A stretch of 64,000 bases of DNA from an uncultured Flavobacteriales bacterium (GCA_943788725.1 CALSRJ010000001.1:866861-930860), one strand, 5' to 3'. Shown: positions 38,721 to 47,878, counted from the first letter of the stretch. Notes: generated by a model from the sequence alone, not told the origin. A program made the numbers and translations.

Positions 38721-38746
38721 GCCATTCCTAACGGGGTGGCTTTTTT
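38721..38746 (+). terminator. Rho-independent terminator
   Basis: GCCATTCC-TAAC-GGGGTGGC forms an 8-base stem (two G-U pairs) followed by six T. It lies 28 bases after the stop of the PID-CTERM gene and ends the T9SS/PID-CTERM transcript. Confidence 0.8.
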
Positions 38747-38800
38747 CATGGATAAATTTTACTGGTCAAAGTTTGACAGCCTGCTTGCCTCGCCCTCAGT

Positions 38801-39265
38801 CTATACCCGCAAGGACTTCCTCAGCATGATCCCTGGAATCATGATCATCAGCAACAAAGGCGATTGAGCAATGCCCATCAGGAAGCGGGCAATGATGTAG
38901 AGGTCTTCTACGCTGTTGGTTACATAACCCAAGCCCATGGCCGCGATGGCGCCTACCGTGAGCACCCCATAGATGACCCCCAGTTCCTTCCAGTAGTTGG
39001 CGTTGAAGATCACCTTCAGGACTCCGACAATCGCCACGTAGAACAACGCAGCAAAGAAGACCGTCAAAAACCACTTCGCGTAGTACAGGGTATAGTAATC
39101 GGTGCTCTTTAAGAAGGGGATCCTATCAGAAGCACGAGACGGTTCATCGTACCACAACGCAAACAATTGCTCGTTGATGTGTACGAAAATGAACTCGCGA
39201 TAAAAGCCGAGGATGATCACGCCAATCACCGAAAGGATGATCCAAAGCCTACGCTTCCCCTTCAT
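38801..39265 (-). CDS. Exosortase F system-associated membrane protein
   Basis: 154 residues with four hydrophobic segments (about 6-24, 65-85, 95-115, 125-145). It sits directly behind XrtF with a 17-base overlap, the place of the XrtF-associated protein in Flavobacteriia. Its N-terminal half reads GFYREFIFVHINEQLFALWY. It probably assists the sorting enzyme in the inner membrane; no catalytic motif is visible. Confidence 0.75.
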   Translation of the reverse strand: MKGKRRLWIILSVIGVIILGFYREFIFVHINEQLFALWYDEPSRASDRIPFLKSTDYYTLYYAKWFLTVFFAALFYVAIVGVLKVIFNANYWKELGVIYGVLTVGAIAAMGLGYVTNSVEDLYIIARFLMGIAQSPLLLMIMIPGIMLRKSLRV

Positions 39266-39815
39266 CGCTCTCTGTCTTTAGCGCTTCCAGACCCGATAGT
39301 TTGGTCGCCCACAAGTACCACAGCCAGAAGACAAAACCATAGACCAACATGGTGAACGTATAGGTATGGTTGAAATCCAAGACCTCAGGATCCGGGAAGT
39401 AGTAGATGATCAGCGAAAGGGCCACAATGCGCACGATGTTGATGGCGTGGATGGCGATCAAGCCCATCGGAATGAACCACAATTTCTTTTTCAAGGGACC
39501 CGGATAAGCGATGACGAATCCGGTGAAGAGTGCAAACAAGGTCAGCCCATTGCACGGATCTCCGATCCACAGGCCGTGGGTGCCATCGATGCCGATGGTC
39601 CTTATGTTTTCTACGTGGCTTGCTGCCAGGGTAACGTACCCGAGGGTATCCAACACGAAGTAGGATGCCTGCTCCAAGGTCTTGATGACGAACATGTCCA
39701 ATCCCCCCAACGGGTGCAGCCATTGGTCATAGACGATGTACCATACGATGTATAAGCCCAAGCCCTTCAACAGGAACTGGTACAGTGGGTCGGCCCATAT
39801 CTTTTTCGGATTCAC
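39249..39815 (-). CDS. xrtF: Exosortase family protein XrtF
   Basis: 188 residues from a GTG at 39815; the open frame extends up to 39908 but that part is polar and unlike the family. The exosortase triad is visible: Cys88 in GDPCNGLTLF, Arg129 in INIVRIVAL and His150 in DFNHTYTF, each at a membrane-helix border. Exosortases cleave C-terminal sorting signals at the inner membrane and pass the protein to an anchor. Upstream TATCTTCG is one base off the -7 consensus. Expected substrate: the PID-CTERM protein at 38472. Confidence 0.88.
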   Translation of the reverse strand: MNPKKIWADPLYQFLLKGLGLYIVWYIVYDQWLHPLGGLDMFVIKTLEQASYFVLDTLGYVTLAASHVENIRTIGIDGTHGLWIGDPCNGLTLFALFTGFVIAYPGPLKKKLWFIPMGLIAIHAINIVRIVALSLIIYYFPDPEVLDFNHTYTFTMLVYGFVFWLWYLWATKLSGLEALKTESDEGEA

Positions 39816-39975
39816 GTTTCGAAGATACGGACGACGGTGCTTGTATTGGAAACGAAATCCTCTTCCATCCCCTACCCATTCCAACAACCACACGGCCGAT
39901 GACAACACCGTTTAACCAAAAAGCGGAGCTTCAACCCGCAAAACTTCGTTTCTTCGCTACGTAATTGATCTACAC

Positions 39976-41559
39976 ATGAATATTGCGATATACAGCATCA
40001 TAGCCATTGGCTACTTCGTTGGATTCTTCTTCCTTTTCCCGAAAGCGGGCAGAAAGTCTTGGGAAGCACTGGTTCCTGGCTATAACTTCTTTGTTCTGAC
40101 ACGTGTCATCCAAAAGCCCTGGTGGTGGATCTTATTGCTCATCCTTCCTGGCGTCAACATCTTGATGCTCATGGTGATGAACTCCAACTTGGCTTCGGTT
40201 TTTGGTAAGCTCGACAAACAATCGCAAGTCTTCGCGATCTTCTTGCCGTTCATCGCTTTTCCGCTTTGGGGCAAACAAGACAAACTCCCCTACCTAGGTC
40301 CCATCGACCGAAAGAAATTTCCTAAATCCAGCGCACGCGAGTGGGGAGATGCCATCGTTTTCGCCGTAGTAGCCGCAAGCATCATTCGAACCTACTTCCT
40401 AGAAGCATTCACCATCCCGACCAGCTCCATGGAAAAGACCTTGCTGATCGGAGACTACCTCTTCGTGAGCAAGATGGCCTACGGCCCCAAGGTTCCTCAA
40501 ACACCCTTGAGTTTCCCCTTTGCACACCACAGCTTGCCTTGGTTGGAAACGCCCAGTTACCTCGAGTGGATGGAATTGGACTACCATCGCCTCCTCGGGT
40601 TTGGGGATGTGGAACGCAACGACATTGTCGTGTTCAACTACCCCGAAGGAGATACCGTACTGCTCGCCTATCAAAGCAATCGAAGCTACAACCAGGTGGT
40701 GCGCGACGTCATGTCTGACCTGAAACGCGCGAGACATCAACGGCAAGGACAGCAGCCGCTCAGTTTTGAGCAATACGACAAGGCAGCCCGCAAGATGATC
40801 AAAGAGCGGATGGAATACACCGTTCGCCCCGTTGACAAGCGTGAACACTACATCAAGCGCTGCGTGGCCGTGCCCGGCGATAAGATCGTTGTACAAGATG
40901 CGCGCCTCTTCATCAACGACGAAATGGCTTTCATTCCACCGGATTTTCAGTTCAAGTACATCGTAGACAAGAAAGGCTTCCTCAACAAGCGCATCCTGAA
41001 GGAGCAATTCGACGTGAATTACCAGGATACTGACCCGCGTGTGGCGCAATCTTCTGAAGGATTTAAGATCCCACTCACGCTCGATGCGTCCACTGAACTT
41101 GCAACCTTGGACGGAGTAAACAGCGTCACCCTCGATGTAACGCCACGCGGCGCCAATGCGCAATACCCGATCTTCCCGAACAACCCGAAGTACGATTGGT
41201 CTGTCGACTATTGGGGGCCACTCACCGTTCCAGAGAAAGGCACGAGCGTAGAGCTCAACCTTATGAACTTGCCTTTCTATGAGCGCATCATCAAAGTGTA
41301 CGAGGGACATAACCTCAAAGTGCGGGACGGCAAGATCCTGATCGATGGTGCGGAAGCTACTTCTTACACCTTTGAGATGGACTACTACTTCATGATGGGA
41401 GACAATCGGCACAATTCTGCCGACTCTCGTTATTGGGGATTCGTTCCTGAAGACCACATTGTAGGCAAGGCAGCCTTTGTGTGGCTATCCATCGATCCTG
41501 AATTGGGACTCTTCGACGGAAAGATCCGCTTCTCACGCATGTTCTCCATTCCTGAATAA
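39976..41559 (+). CDS. lepB: Signal peptidase I
   Basis: 527 residues, the long Bacteroidota form. Membrane helices at about 1-20, 48-68 and 84-97, and another at about 124-140 before the catalytic TIPTSSMEKTL (Ser151). The general-base Lys294 lies in HYIKRCVAVPGD, and MMGDNRHNSADSRYWG is box E. A long insert of about 120 residues separates the two catalytic boxes from box E. It removes signal peptides of Sec-exported proteins. The WbqC-like gene follows 6 bases later. The large antisense frames here are shadows. Confidence 0.94.
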   Translation: MNIAIYSIIAIGYFVGFFFLFPKAGRKSWEALVPGYNFFVLTRVIQKPWWWILLLILPGVNILMLMVMNSNLASVFGKLDKQSQVFAIFLPFIAFPLWGKQDKLPYLGPIDRKKFPKSSAREWGDAIVFAVVAASIIRTYFLEAFTIPTSSMEKTLLIGDYLFVSKMAYGPKVPQTPLSFPFAHHSLPWLETPSYLEWMELDYHRLLGFGDVERNDIVVFNYPEGDTVLLAYQSNRSYNQVVRDVMSDLKRARHQRQGQQPLSFEQYDKAARKMIKERMEYTVRPVDKREHYIKRCVAVPGDKIVVQDARLFINDEMAFIPPDFQFKYIVDKKGFLNKRILKEQFDVNYQDTDPRVAQSSEGFKIPLTLDASTELATLDGVNSVTLDVTPRGANAQYPIFPNNPKYDWSVDYWGPLTVPEKGTSVELNLMNLPFYERIIKVYEGHNLKVRDGKILIDGAEATSYTFEMDYYFMMGDNRHNSADSRYWGFVPEDHIVGKAAFVWLSIDPELGLFDGKIRFSRMFSIPE

Positions 41560-41565
41560 GCGCAC

Positions 41566-42147
41566 ATGGCGGTATTTCCCATCTTTTGCGGCGGAAACAT
41601 CTCCTATTATCGAGCATTGCATCAAGCGGAATCTGTGCATTTCGAAGTGTACGAGCATTTCCCAAAACAGACCTACCGCAATCGCATGGAGATCTTGGGT
41701 CCGAATGGCCTGCAAAAATTGGTGATCCCTACTCTTAAAACAGGAAACCGCCGTCGTACGAATGAGGTATGCATCAGCTACGCGGAAAATTGGCAAAAGG
41801 ACCATTGGAAAAGCTTGGAAGCTGCCTATCGCCGATCTCCCTATTTCGAATTCTATGAAGATCGCTTCCGTCCTTTCTACCACCAAGAGATCGAATCCCT
41901 CTTATCGTTTAACCTGCAGATGCATGCGGTGATTACTGCGTCGCTGTCGCTCGACCTTCCACACACCCTCACAACGAATTACGAAGCAGAAGTATCGGAA
42001 GACATGCGATCCATGGCTTTTCGTGAAAACATCCCGGAAATGGCTTACCTGCAAGTCTTTAGTGACCGGCATGCCTTTCTTCCCAACCTGAGTATGTTGG
42101 ATGCGCTGTTTAACTTGGGTCCCCAAGCTTCCGACCTCTTGCGTTAG
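41566..42147 (+). CDS. WbqC-like family protein
   Basis: 193 residues. It keeps the family body (YRNRMEILGPNGLQKLVIPT, WQKDHWKSLEAAYRRSPYFE, SMLDALFNLGP) but its N-terminus FPIFCGGNISYY replaces the QPYFMPYLGYF of the copy at 27900. In Bacteroidota this shorter type is commonly found right after lepB. Function unknown; its setting suggests an envelope or housekeeping role distinct from the sugar-cluster paralog. Overlaps the convergent methyltransferase gene by 4 bases. Confidence 0.82.
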   Translation: MAVFPIFCGGNISYYRALHQAESVHFEVYEHFPKQTYRNRMEILGPNGLQKLVIPTLKTGNRRRTNEVCISYAENWQKDHWKSLEAAYRRSPYFEFYEDRFRPFYHQEIESLLSFNLQMHAVITASLSLDLPHTLTTNYEAEVSEDMRSMAFRENIPEMAYLQVFSDRHAFLPNLSMLDALFNLGPQASDLLR

Positions 42148-42578
42148 TATATGTAAGGCAAAATCGCATACGTCTCTTCCATATATGTGGCGTACCCTTC
42201 ACCGTAGTGCTTGAGAAGCAATTTCTCTTCAAACCGCAACTTCATCAACTGATTGAACACTAAGAGGGCATATACTGCGAAGCCAGCTTCATCCAATCGA
42301 TCAAAAGCCAAACTGCCGCATACCAATAAAACAGCCGTATACATGGGGTGTCGCAAGATGCGGTAAGGCCCTGTTTTCAGAAGCTTTCCATCGCTTCGTG
42401 GCTCAGGAAAGACGGACAGTTGGCTCCACTTCATGACGACGATTGCCCAAACGCCCAATCCAATCCCCAAGCCTTCAATGGCCAATCCCAGCGGACTGTG
42501 CGCCCAGATGGATCCCGTGAGGAAGAAGAACGCAATGCAAGCGAACTGTACGAATACCAAAACCGAAGAGCGGGACAT
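42144..42578 (-). CDS. Isoprenylcysteine carboxyl methyltransferase-like membrane protein
   Basis: 144 residues from the ATG at 42578; the longer frame to 42647 adds a polar stretch that does not fit. Four hydrophobic segments, with LLKTGPYRILRHPMYTAVLL (SAM-binding G-P-Y-R-x-x-R-H-P-x-Y) and EEKLLLKHYGEGYATYM at the C-terminus, the marks of the PEMT/ICMT family. It methylates an unknown lipid or thiol. A second family member is at 54452. Confidence 0.82.
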   Translation of the reverse strand: MSRSSVLVFVQFACIAFFFLTGSIWAHSPLGLAIEGLGIGLGVWAIVVMKWSQLSVFPEPRSDGKLLKTGPYRILRHPMYTAVLLVCGSLAFDRLDEAGFAVYALLVFNQLMKLRFEEKLLLKHYGEGYATYMEETYAILPYIY

Positions 42579-42709
42579 GGCGCAAAGAAAGTCACTTAAT
42601 CGGTTTGTCACCGACGTTGCGGAAGCATTACACATCCTTGCTTTCAAAAGCTGGTGACAAATTACTTCTGCCCCATTCGAATTACTACTTTAGTCCAAAC
42701 CTCCTTCTT

Positions 42710-43993
42710 GTGAAAGACCGAAGAACTTTTATCAAACAAGTATCTGCACTTGGCGCAGGACTTTGGGCCTGGCCGCTGATCGATCAGGCGTATGCTGCTG
42801 AAGCTGCAGACTTCATGAAAGACGTGCAGCTCACTCCTCCCTCTGAATTGGCTACTAACGAAGATTTTTGGAGTTGGGTACGCCACAACTACACGGCCTC
42901 CTCTAACCTCATCAACCTCAACAATGGTGGGGTTTCTCCCCACCCTACCGTGGTTCAAGATGCTGTTGCTCGATTCACTGCGCTGAGCAACGAGGCCCCT
43001 TCGTATTACATGTGGCGGGTATTTGAAAAGGGACGCGAGTCCATCCGAGAAAAATTGGGTGAATTGGGTGGGGTCTCTGCTGAAGAGATCGCCATCAACC
43101 GAAATACTACCGAGGCCTTGGATACGATGATCTTCGGCTTGGACATGCAAAAAGGCGATGAATTTGTCACGAGCAATTTTGTCTACCCCAACATGAATCA
43201 AGCGTGGAAGCAACGCGAATTGCGAGAAGGCATCGTGCGAAAGGTGGCCAAACTCCCCATGCCAAGTACGGATACAACCGCTATTGTAAAGGCCTACACA
43301 GACCAATTCACTTCGAAGACGAAAGTGGTATTGATCGAGCACGTCATCAACTGGACGGGGCAAGTGCTCCCGGTCGCTGCCATCGCAGCCGAAGCCAAGA
43401 AACGAGGCATTCTGGTCATGGTAGATGGCGCCCACAGCTTCGCCCATTTGGTCTTCAAGATTCCCGATCTAAATTGCGATTATTTCGGAACCAGCCTCCA
43501 CAAGTGGCTTTGCGCGCCGTTCGGCACCGGCATGCTCTGGATGAAGAAAGAACACATCGCCAAGCATTGGGCGCTTTTCCCAGGACCTGAGCCGAGCTCA
43601 GACGACGTCCGCAAATTTGAGCATCAAGGCACACGTGACGTTCCAGCCGAACTTGCGATTGGACAAGCCATCGACTTCCACAACAGTATTGGGGCCGAAC
43701 GCAAGTTTGAACGCTTGCACTACTTGAAGCAATACTGGGTGACGCGGGTGAAGGATCGTCCGGGCATTCAATTTTGGTGTCCTGAAGACCCCGCCTTTAG
43801 CGGAGCGCTGACCACTTTCGGCATCGAGGGCATGACCGGACCGGAAATCCATAATTTCCTCTGGCAAGAAGCCCGTATCCATACCACACCAATTACGCAT
43901 GAAGGAGTAGATGGCGTTCGGGTGACCCCAAATGTCTATACCTCTATTAGCGACATGGATAAATTGATCGCTACGATTGAAAAAATGTGCTGA
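42710..43993 (+). CDS. Tat-exported class V aminotransferase (isopenicillin N epimerase-like)
   Basis: 427 residues from a GTG at 42710, chosen because KDRRTFIKQVSALGAGLWAW is a twin-arginine signal (RR at 4-5). The frame is open from 42605 but that part is not signal-like. The PLP domain has NLNNGGVSPHP, NRNTTEALDTMIFGL, VMVDGAHSFAHL (Asp) and TSLHKWLCAPFGTGML (Schiff-base Lys). It is therefore probably a periplasmic PLP enzyme; the substrate is unknown, and family names such as epimerase are only by similarity. TACTTTAG upstream is near a -7 box. Confidence 0.82.
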   Translation: MKDRRTFIKQVSALGAGLWAWPLIDQAYAAEAADFMKDVQLTPPSELATNEDFWSWVRHNYTASSNLINLNNGGVSPHPTVVQDAVARFTALSNEAPSYYMWRVFEKGRESIREKLGELGGVSAEEIAINRNTTEALDTMIFGLDMQKGDEFVTSNFVYPNMNQAWKQRELREGIVRKVAKLPMPSTDTTAIVKAYTDQFTSKTKVVLIEHVINWTGQVLPVAAIAAEAKKRGILVMVDGAHSFAHLVFKIPDLNCDYFGTSLHKWLCAPFGTGMLWMKKEHIAKHWALFPGPEPSSDDVRKFEHQGTRDVPAELAIGQAIDFHNSIGAERKFERLHYLKQYWVTRVKDRPGIQFWCPEDPAFSGALTTFGIEGMTGPEIHNFLWQEARIHTTPITHEGVDGVRVTPNVYTSISDMDKLIATIEKMC

Positions 43994-44093
43994 TCAGACA
44001 CCTACATCGTGGGGAAAGCATGCTAAAAGGCCACTAAAGGATACCATAGGGGTGCACATTAGGGCCAAGAAAGGTATTGAATAAGCAAGGGGA

Positions 44094-44582
44094 TCATTCC
44101 GGATCCCTCGTCAATTCGATCGATATGGCATCGCCGGCGTTGGAAAGATGACCGAGGTAGATGATCTCTTGATCCAAGGGCAATTCGCCCACCGCTTCAT
44201 CACCGAAGAATAGGTTCCAGCTCAAGCCATCAATCTCCAATGTATACTGATGCGCTACGGTGCGTTGCTCTGCATAGTCAATCACCTTCCAACGGACCAA
44301 GTCGTCAAAATCAGCGAATGCGTAGCAGTCGCCTGTATCGGACAATAGCGCATAATCCCTCTTCATCATCCGATCGTCAAAAGTGATGGAGCCATAGATG
44401 TTTCCCTCTTCATCAAAAAAGTCGCCGTCTTCAGAACAATCGTTCTTAAGAATGCCCGTATACCCGGTCACGGTCCAATCGCCGATGAGGTCGCGTTTGG
44501 CTTGTTGCTTCTTACACCCTGTGCTCATCATCAACAGCAGGGCAATCGCTGCTACGGCTTGAATTTGTCTACGGAAGTTCAT
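44094..44582 (-). CDS. Putative lipoprotein, lipocalin-like
   Basis: 162 residues from the ATG at 44582 (MNFRRQIQAVAAIALLL). The lipobox MSTGC is at about 20-24, with KKQQ after the Cys. The mature part has LIGDWTVTGYTG, ITFDDRMM and TLEIDGLSW, like small lipocalin-type beta-barrels of Bacteroidota. Anchored in the membrane; ligand unknown. Divergent from the carboxylase gene at 44694. Confidence 0.68.
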   Translation of the reverse strand: MNFRRQIQAVAAIALLLMMSTGCKKQQAKRDLIGDWTVTGYTGILKNDCSEDGDFFDEEGNIYGSITFDDRMMKRDYALLSDTGDCYAFADFDDLVRWKVIDYAEQRTVAHQYTLEIDGLSWNLFFGDEAVGELPLDQEIIYLGHLSNAGDAISIELTRDPE

Positions 44583-44693
44583 GTTGGCTCTCAATACACT
44601 TTCGAATATATGCGGTGACACTGTTCTTCACAAGTTGAAGACAATTTAAACATCTTTGAAGCTCATTCCTTTTTCCATTCGAAAACGCAGAAC

Positions 44694-46328
44694 ATGGCGC
44701 AGAAGAAACAAGACATCGAATTCAACAAGCACGAAGACAACATGAAGCTGCTGATCTCCCAGCTCAAGCGCAAGCTTGAGAAGGTATACGAGGGAGGCGG
44801 CGCGAAGCGCATCGAAAAGCACCACGCCAAAGGCAAGATGACCGCCCGCGAGCGGGTCGAAGGATTGCTGGACGACGACCTGCCCAAGGTTGAAGTGGGC
44901 GCATTTGCGGGAGACGGCATGTACGAGGAGCACGGCGGATGCCCCAGTGGAGGCGTTGTGGTGTACTTGGGATACGTGGGTGGAAAGATGTGCATCGTGG
45001 TGGCCAATGACGCCACCGTAAAGGCGGGAGCTTGGTTCCCGATTACCGGAAAGAAGAACCTCCGTGCGCAGGAAATTGCCATGGACAACTACATTCCGAT
45101 TATCTACCTGGTAGACAGCGCAGGAGTCTACTTGCCCATGCAGGATGAAATCTTCCCTGACAAGGAGCACTTCGGTCGCATCTTCCGCAACAACGCCGTG
45201 ATGAGCAGTCGCGGCATCAACCAGATTTCGGCCATCATGGGAAGCTGCGTGGCTGGCGGAGCCTACCTCCCCATCATGAGCGATGAAGCCATGATCGTAG
45301 ACAAGACGGGAAGTATCTTCCTAGCAGGCTCCTATTTGGTGCGCGCTGCGATCGGTGAAGATGTAGACAACGAAACATTAGGCGGTGCAACTACCCATTG
45401 CGAAATCTCCGGTGTAACCGATTACAAATGCGATGACGACCAAGATTGCCTGAATAAAATCAAGAGCATCGTTGACAAGACCGGCGGAAAGCCGCGCGTG
45501 CCTTTCGATCGGAAAGAAGCGAAGCCTCCGAAACTGGATCCAAAAGAGATCTACGGCATCTTTTCCGAACAGAATTACGACACCAAGGAGATCATCAAGC
45601 GCATCGTGGATGACTCGGAGATCGAAGAATACAAAGCCTTGTATGGAAAAAGCATCGTGACCTGCTATGCGCGCATCAATGGTTGGGCTGTCGGTATCGT
45701 CGCCAATCAGCGCACAGTGGTGAAGAGCAAGAAAGGCGAAATGCAATTTGGTGGCGTCATCTATTCCGACAGTGCGGACAAGGCAGCTCGATTCATCATG
45801 AACTGCAATCAGAAGAACATCCCTTTGGTCTTCCTGCAAGACGTAACCGGTTTCATGGTTGGGTCCCGATCGGAGCAAGGCGGCATCATCAAGGACGGCG
45901 CTAAGATGGTCAACGCCATGGCCAATTCCGTGGTTCCGAAATTCACCTTCATTCTGGGCAACAGCTACGGTGCTGGAAATTATGCGATGTGTGGAAAAGC
46001 CTATGATCCACGATTGATCTATGCTTGGCCATCGGCCAACATCGCCGTGATGAGTGGCAAGAGTGCTGCCAATACCCTGCTCCAAATCGAAGTGGCGTCT
46101 CTGAAGTCTAAAGGGGAAGAGATCACGGATAAGGACAAGAAAGAGCTGCTCGATAAAATCACACAGCGGTACAAAGAGCAGACTTCACCCTACTATGCAG
46201 CTGCGCGCCTTTGGGTAGATGGCATCATCGATCCGCTGGAAACACGAACGATCATCGGTATGGGCATTGAAATGGCGAGCCATGAGCAGCATGTGAAGCC
46301 GTACAATGTTGGGGTACTGCAGACGTGA
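44694..46328 (+). CDS. Acyl-CoA carboxylase, carboxyltransferase (beta) subunit
   Basis: 544 residues, two carboxyltransferase domains. The N-terminal domain starts near KMTARERVEGLLD and carries GGCPSGGVVVYLG and DSAGVYLPMQ. The C-terminal domain has LQDVTGFMVGSRSEQGGI, a GNSYGAGNYAMCG oxyanion-type loop and WPSANIAVMSG. Overall it is closest to methylcrotonyl-CoA carboxylase beta chains of leucine breakdown; propionyl-CoA carboxylase is the alternative. The biotin-bearing alpha subunit is not in the window. Confidence 0.88.
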   Translation: MAQKKQDIEFNKHEDNMKLLISQLKRKLEKVYEGGGAKRIEKHHAKGKMTARERVEGLLDDDLPKVEVGAFAGDGMYEEHGGCPSGGVVVYLGYVGGKMCIVVANDATVKAGAWFPITGKKNLRAQEIAMDNYIPIIYLVDSAGVYLPMQDEIFPDKEHFGRIFRNNAVMSSRGINQISAIMGSCVAGGAYLPIMSDEAMIVDKTGSIFLAGSYLVRAAIGEDVDNETLGGATTHCEISGVTDYKCDDDQDCLNKIKSIVDKTGGKPRVPFDRKEAKPPKLDPKEIYGIFSEQNYDTKEIIKRIVDDSEIEEYKALYGKSIVTCYARINGWAVGIVANQRTVVKSKKGEMQFGGVIYSDSADKAARFIMNCNQKNIPLVFLQDVTGFMVGSRSEQGGIIKDGAKMVNAMANSVVPKFTFILGNSYGAGNYAMCGKAYDPRLIYAWPSANIAVMSGKSAANTLLQIEVASLKSKGEEITDKDKKELLDKITQRYKEQTSPYYAAARLWVDGIIDPLETRTIIGMGIEMASHEQHVKPYNVGVLQT

Positions 46329-46414
46329 ACGAACGTGAATCACCGTTAAATTAACATAAGGCGACAATGTCTTAATGTTGTATGAGGTTTGTACCTAAAT
46401 CAAATCCTTACACC

Positions 46415-47779
46415 ATGACAGACAGCAACCTACCTACGTCGCCTACTTCCAACCTATCGGTCTTCGACCGACTCAACAACTGGATCAGCAGCTCGATGAG
46501 CCTTCGCTTGGTCATCATTGGCATACTCATCCTCATTTTGCTCATCCCTTTGGGTATGATTCAAGAACTCATTCGGGAGCGGATGTATCGCTTGGAAGAT
46601 GCCAAGACTGAAGTGGCGCGCTTGTGGGCGAATGATCAAACGATCAGCGGACCCTTCGTAACGGTGCCTTATACCAACTACGATTTTGAGGGGAATGCCT
46701 CTAGCGAAGGAATCTTGCACCTGCTTCCAGAAGCATTGGAGGTCAACACTACCGTAATCCCAGAAATCCGCAAACGCGGCATTTTTGAAATTCCCGTGTA
46801 CCAATCCACCAACGAAGTATCCTTCCAATTCATCCCGAGTGATATCCCACCTGTACCTTCTCGAAAAGTGCATTGGCACTTGGCACGTATTTGTGTAGGA
46901 TTGAGCGATACACGCGGCATTACGGATAACCTGCGTTTCCAACTCGACGGCAAGCCAGTGGAATTCCAGCCCGGAACGCCCAACCTCAGCTTATTCGACC
47001 ATGGCGTTTCCGCACCGATTGCCTTGAACTGGACAGACAGTGCCGCAACAACCATGTCTGGCAAGATCGACCTCACTCTAAGAGGCAGCAACAGCCTATC
47101 GTTCATCCCTTTGGGTAAGACTACCACCGTATCCATGGAGTCGCCTTGGCCAGATCCAAGTTTTGACGGCGACTTCATTCCGATTACCCGAGACATCAGC
47201 GACAAGGGATTTACGGCCGAATGGAAGGTACTCCACTACAATCGGAATTTCCCGCAAGCCTTCTACGGTACCCAACCTGTGCATTCCAGTGCCTTTGGTG
47301 TGAAGCTTTTCATGCCGGTCAACCATTACCAGAAGTCCGAGCGCAGTGCGAAATACGCGGTGTTGATGATCGCATTGACCTTTATTCTTTTGTTCTTCTC
47401 TCAAGCGATCAACCATATTCGCATCCACCCGTTCCAGTATTTCTTGGTCGGACTAGCGCTTAGCCTTTTTTACACCCTCTTGCTGTCCATGAGCGAGCAC
47501 ATTGGGTTTGACGGCGCCTATGCCATCGCAGCGTCCATGGTCCTTGGCTTGGTTGTCCTTTACCTGAAAAAGATCTCCCAATCGTGGAAATATCCATTGA
47601 TCACAGGAGGAGTATTAGGTGGATTGTACATCTACATTTTCACACTTCTACAAATGGAAGACTTCGCTTTGCTGATCGGAAGCATCGGACTCTTCATCAT
47701 CCTTGCGGTGATCATGTGGATGAGTACGAAGATCGATTGGTCAGGTGGCGTTCCCGCAGCAGACGATGCCGAGGGTTGA
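46415..47779 (+). CDS. creD: Inner membrane protein CreD
   Basis: 454 residues from the ATG at 46415. A first membrane helix lies at about 32-48 and a periplasmic domain with ISGPFVTVPY (about 80-89) and FTAEWKVLHYNRNFPQ follows. Then come GVKLFMPVNHYQKSERSAKY, FIPHPFQYFLVGLALSLFY-like (here HIRIHPFQYFLVGL) and a C-terminal block of about five helices. This is the CreD plan, a cell-envelope protein linked to beta-lactam or envelope stress in other bacteria. No regulator gene is adjacent. Confidence 0.88.
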   Translation: MTDSNLPTSPTSNLSVFDRLNNWISSSMSLRLVIIGILILILLIPLGMIQELIRERMYRLEDAKTEVARLWANDQTISGPFVTVPYTNYDFEGNASSEGILHLLPEALEVNTTVIPEIRKRGIFEIPVYQSTNEVSFQFIPSDIPPVPSRKVHWHLARICVGLSDTRGITDNLRFQLDGKPVEFQPGTPNLSLFDHGVSAPIALNWTDSAATTMSGKIDLTLRGSNSLSFIPLGKTTTVSMESPWPDPSFDGDFIPITRDISDKGFTAEWKVLHYNRNFPQAFYGTQPVHSSAFGVKLFMPVNHYQKSERSAKYAVLMIALTFILLFFSQAINHIRIHPFQYFLVGLALSLFYTLLLSMSEHIGFDGAYAIAASMVLGLVVLYLKKISQSWKYPLITGGVLGGLYIYIFTLLQMEDFALLIGSIGLFIILAVIMWMSTKIDWSGGVPAADDAEG

Positions 47780-47799
47780 TCTGACTTAAATCAAGTTCT

Positions 47800-47837
47800 A
47801 GAAAGGGGCACGCCAACTTTTGGTCGTGCCCCTTTCT
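47800..47837 (+). terminator. Strong stem-loop after creD
   Basis: A perfect 13-base stem (47800-47812 with 47825-47837; AGAAAGGGGCACG and its complement) around a 12-base loop, 21 bases after the creD stop. It has no pure T-tract but is followed by GTACTTTTA. Probable terminator, also separating creD from the TPR gene. Confidence 0.7.
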
Positions 47838-47878
47838 GTACTTTTACACCGAGATACACGTTGTACAGACGTCAACCT

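Noticed and set aside
40399-41457. 352-codon minus-strand open frame over lepB
   Set aside because: Antisense shadow of a clearly recognised signal peptidase; its product has no family-like motifs.
42662-43447. 261-codon minus-strand open frame over the class V aminotransferase
   Set aside because: Shadow of the PLP enzyme coding frame; composition is that of an antisense read.
45378-46085. 235-codon minus-strand open frame over the acyl-CoA carboxylase gene
   Set aside because: Antisense shadow of a conserved gene; rich in His/Asp/Val as such shadows are.
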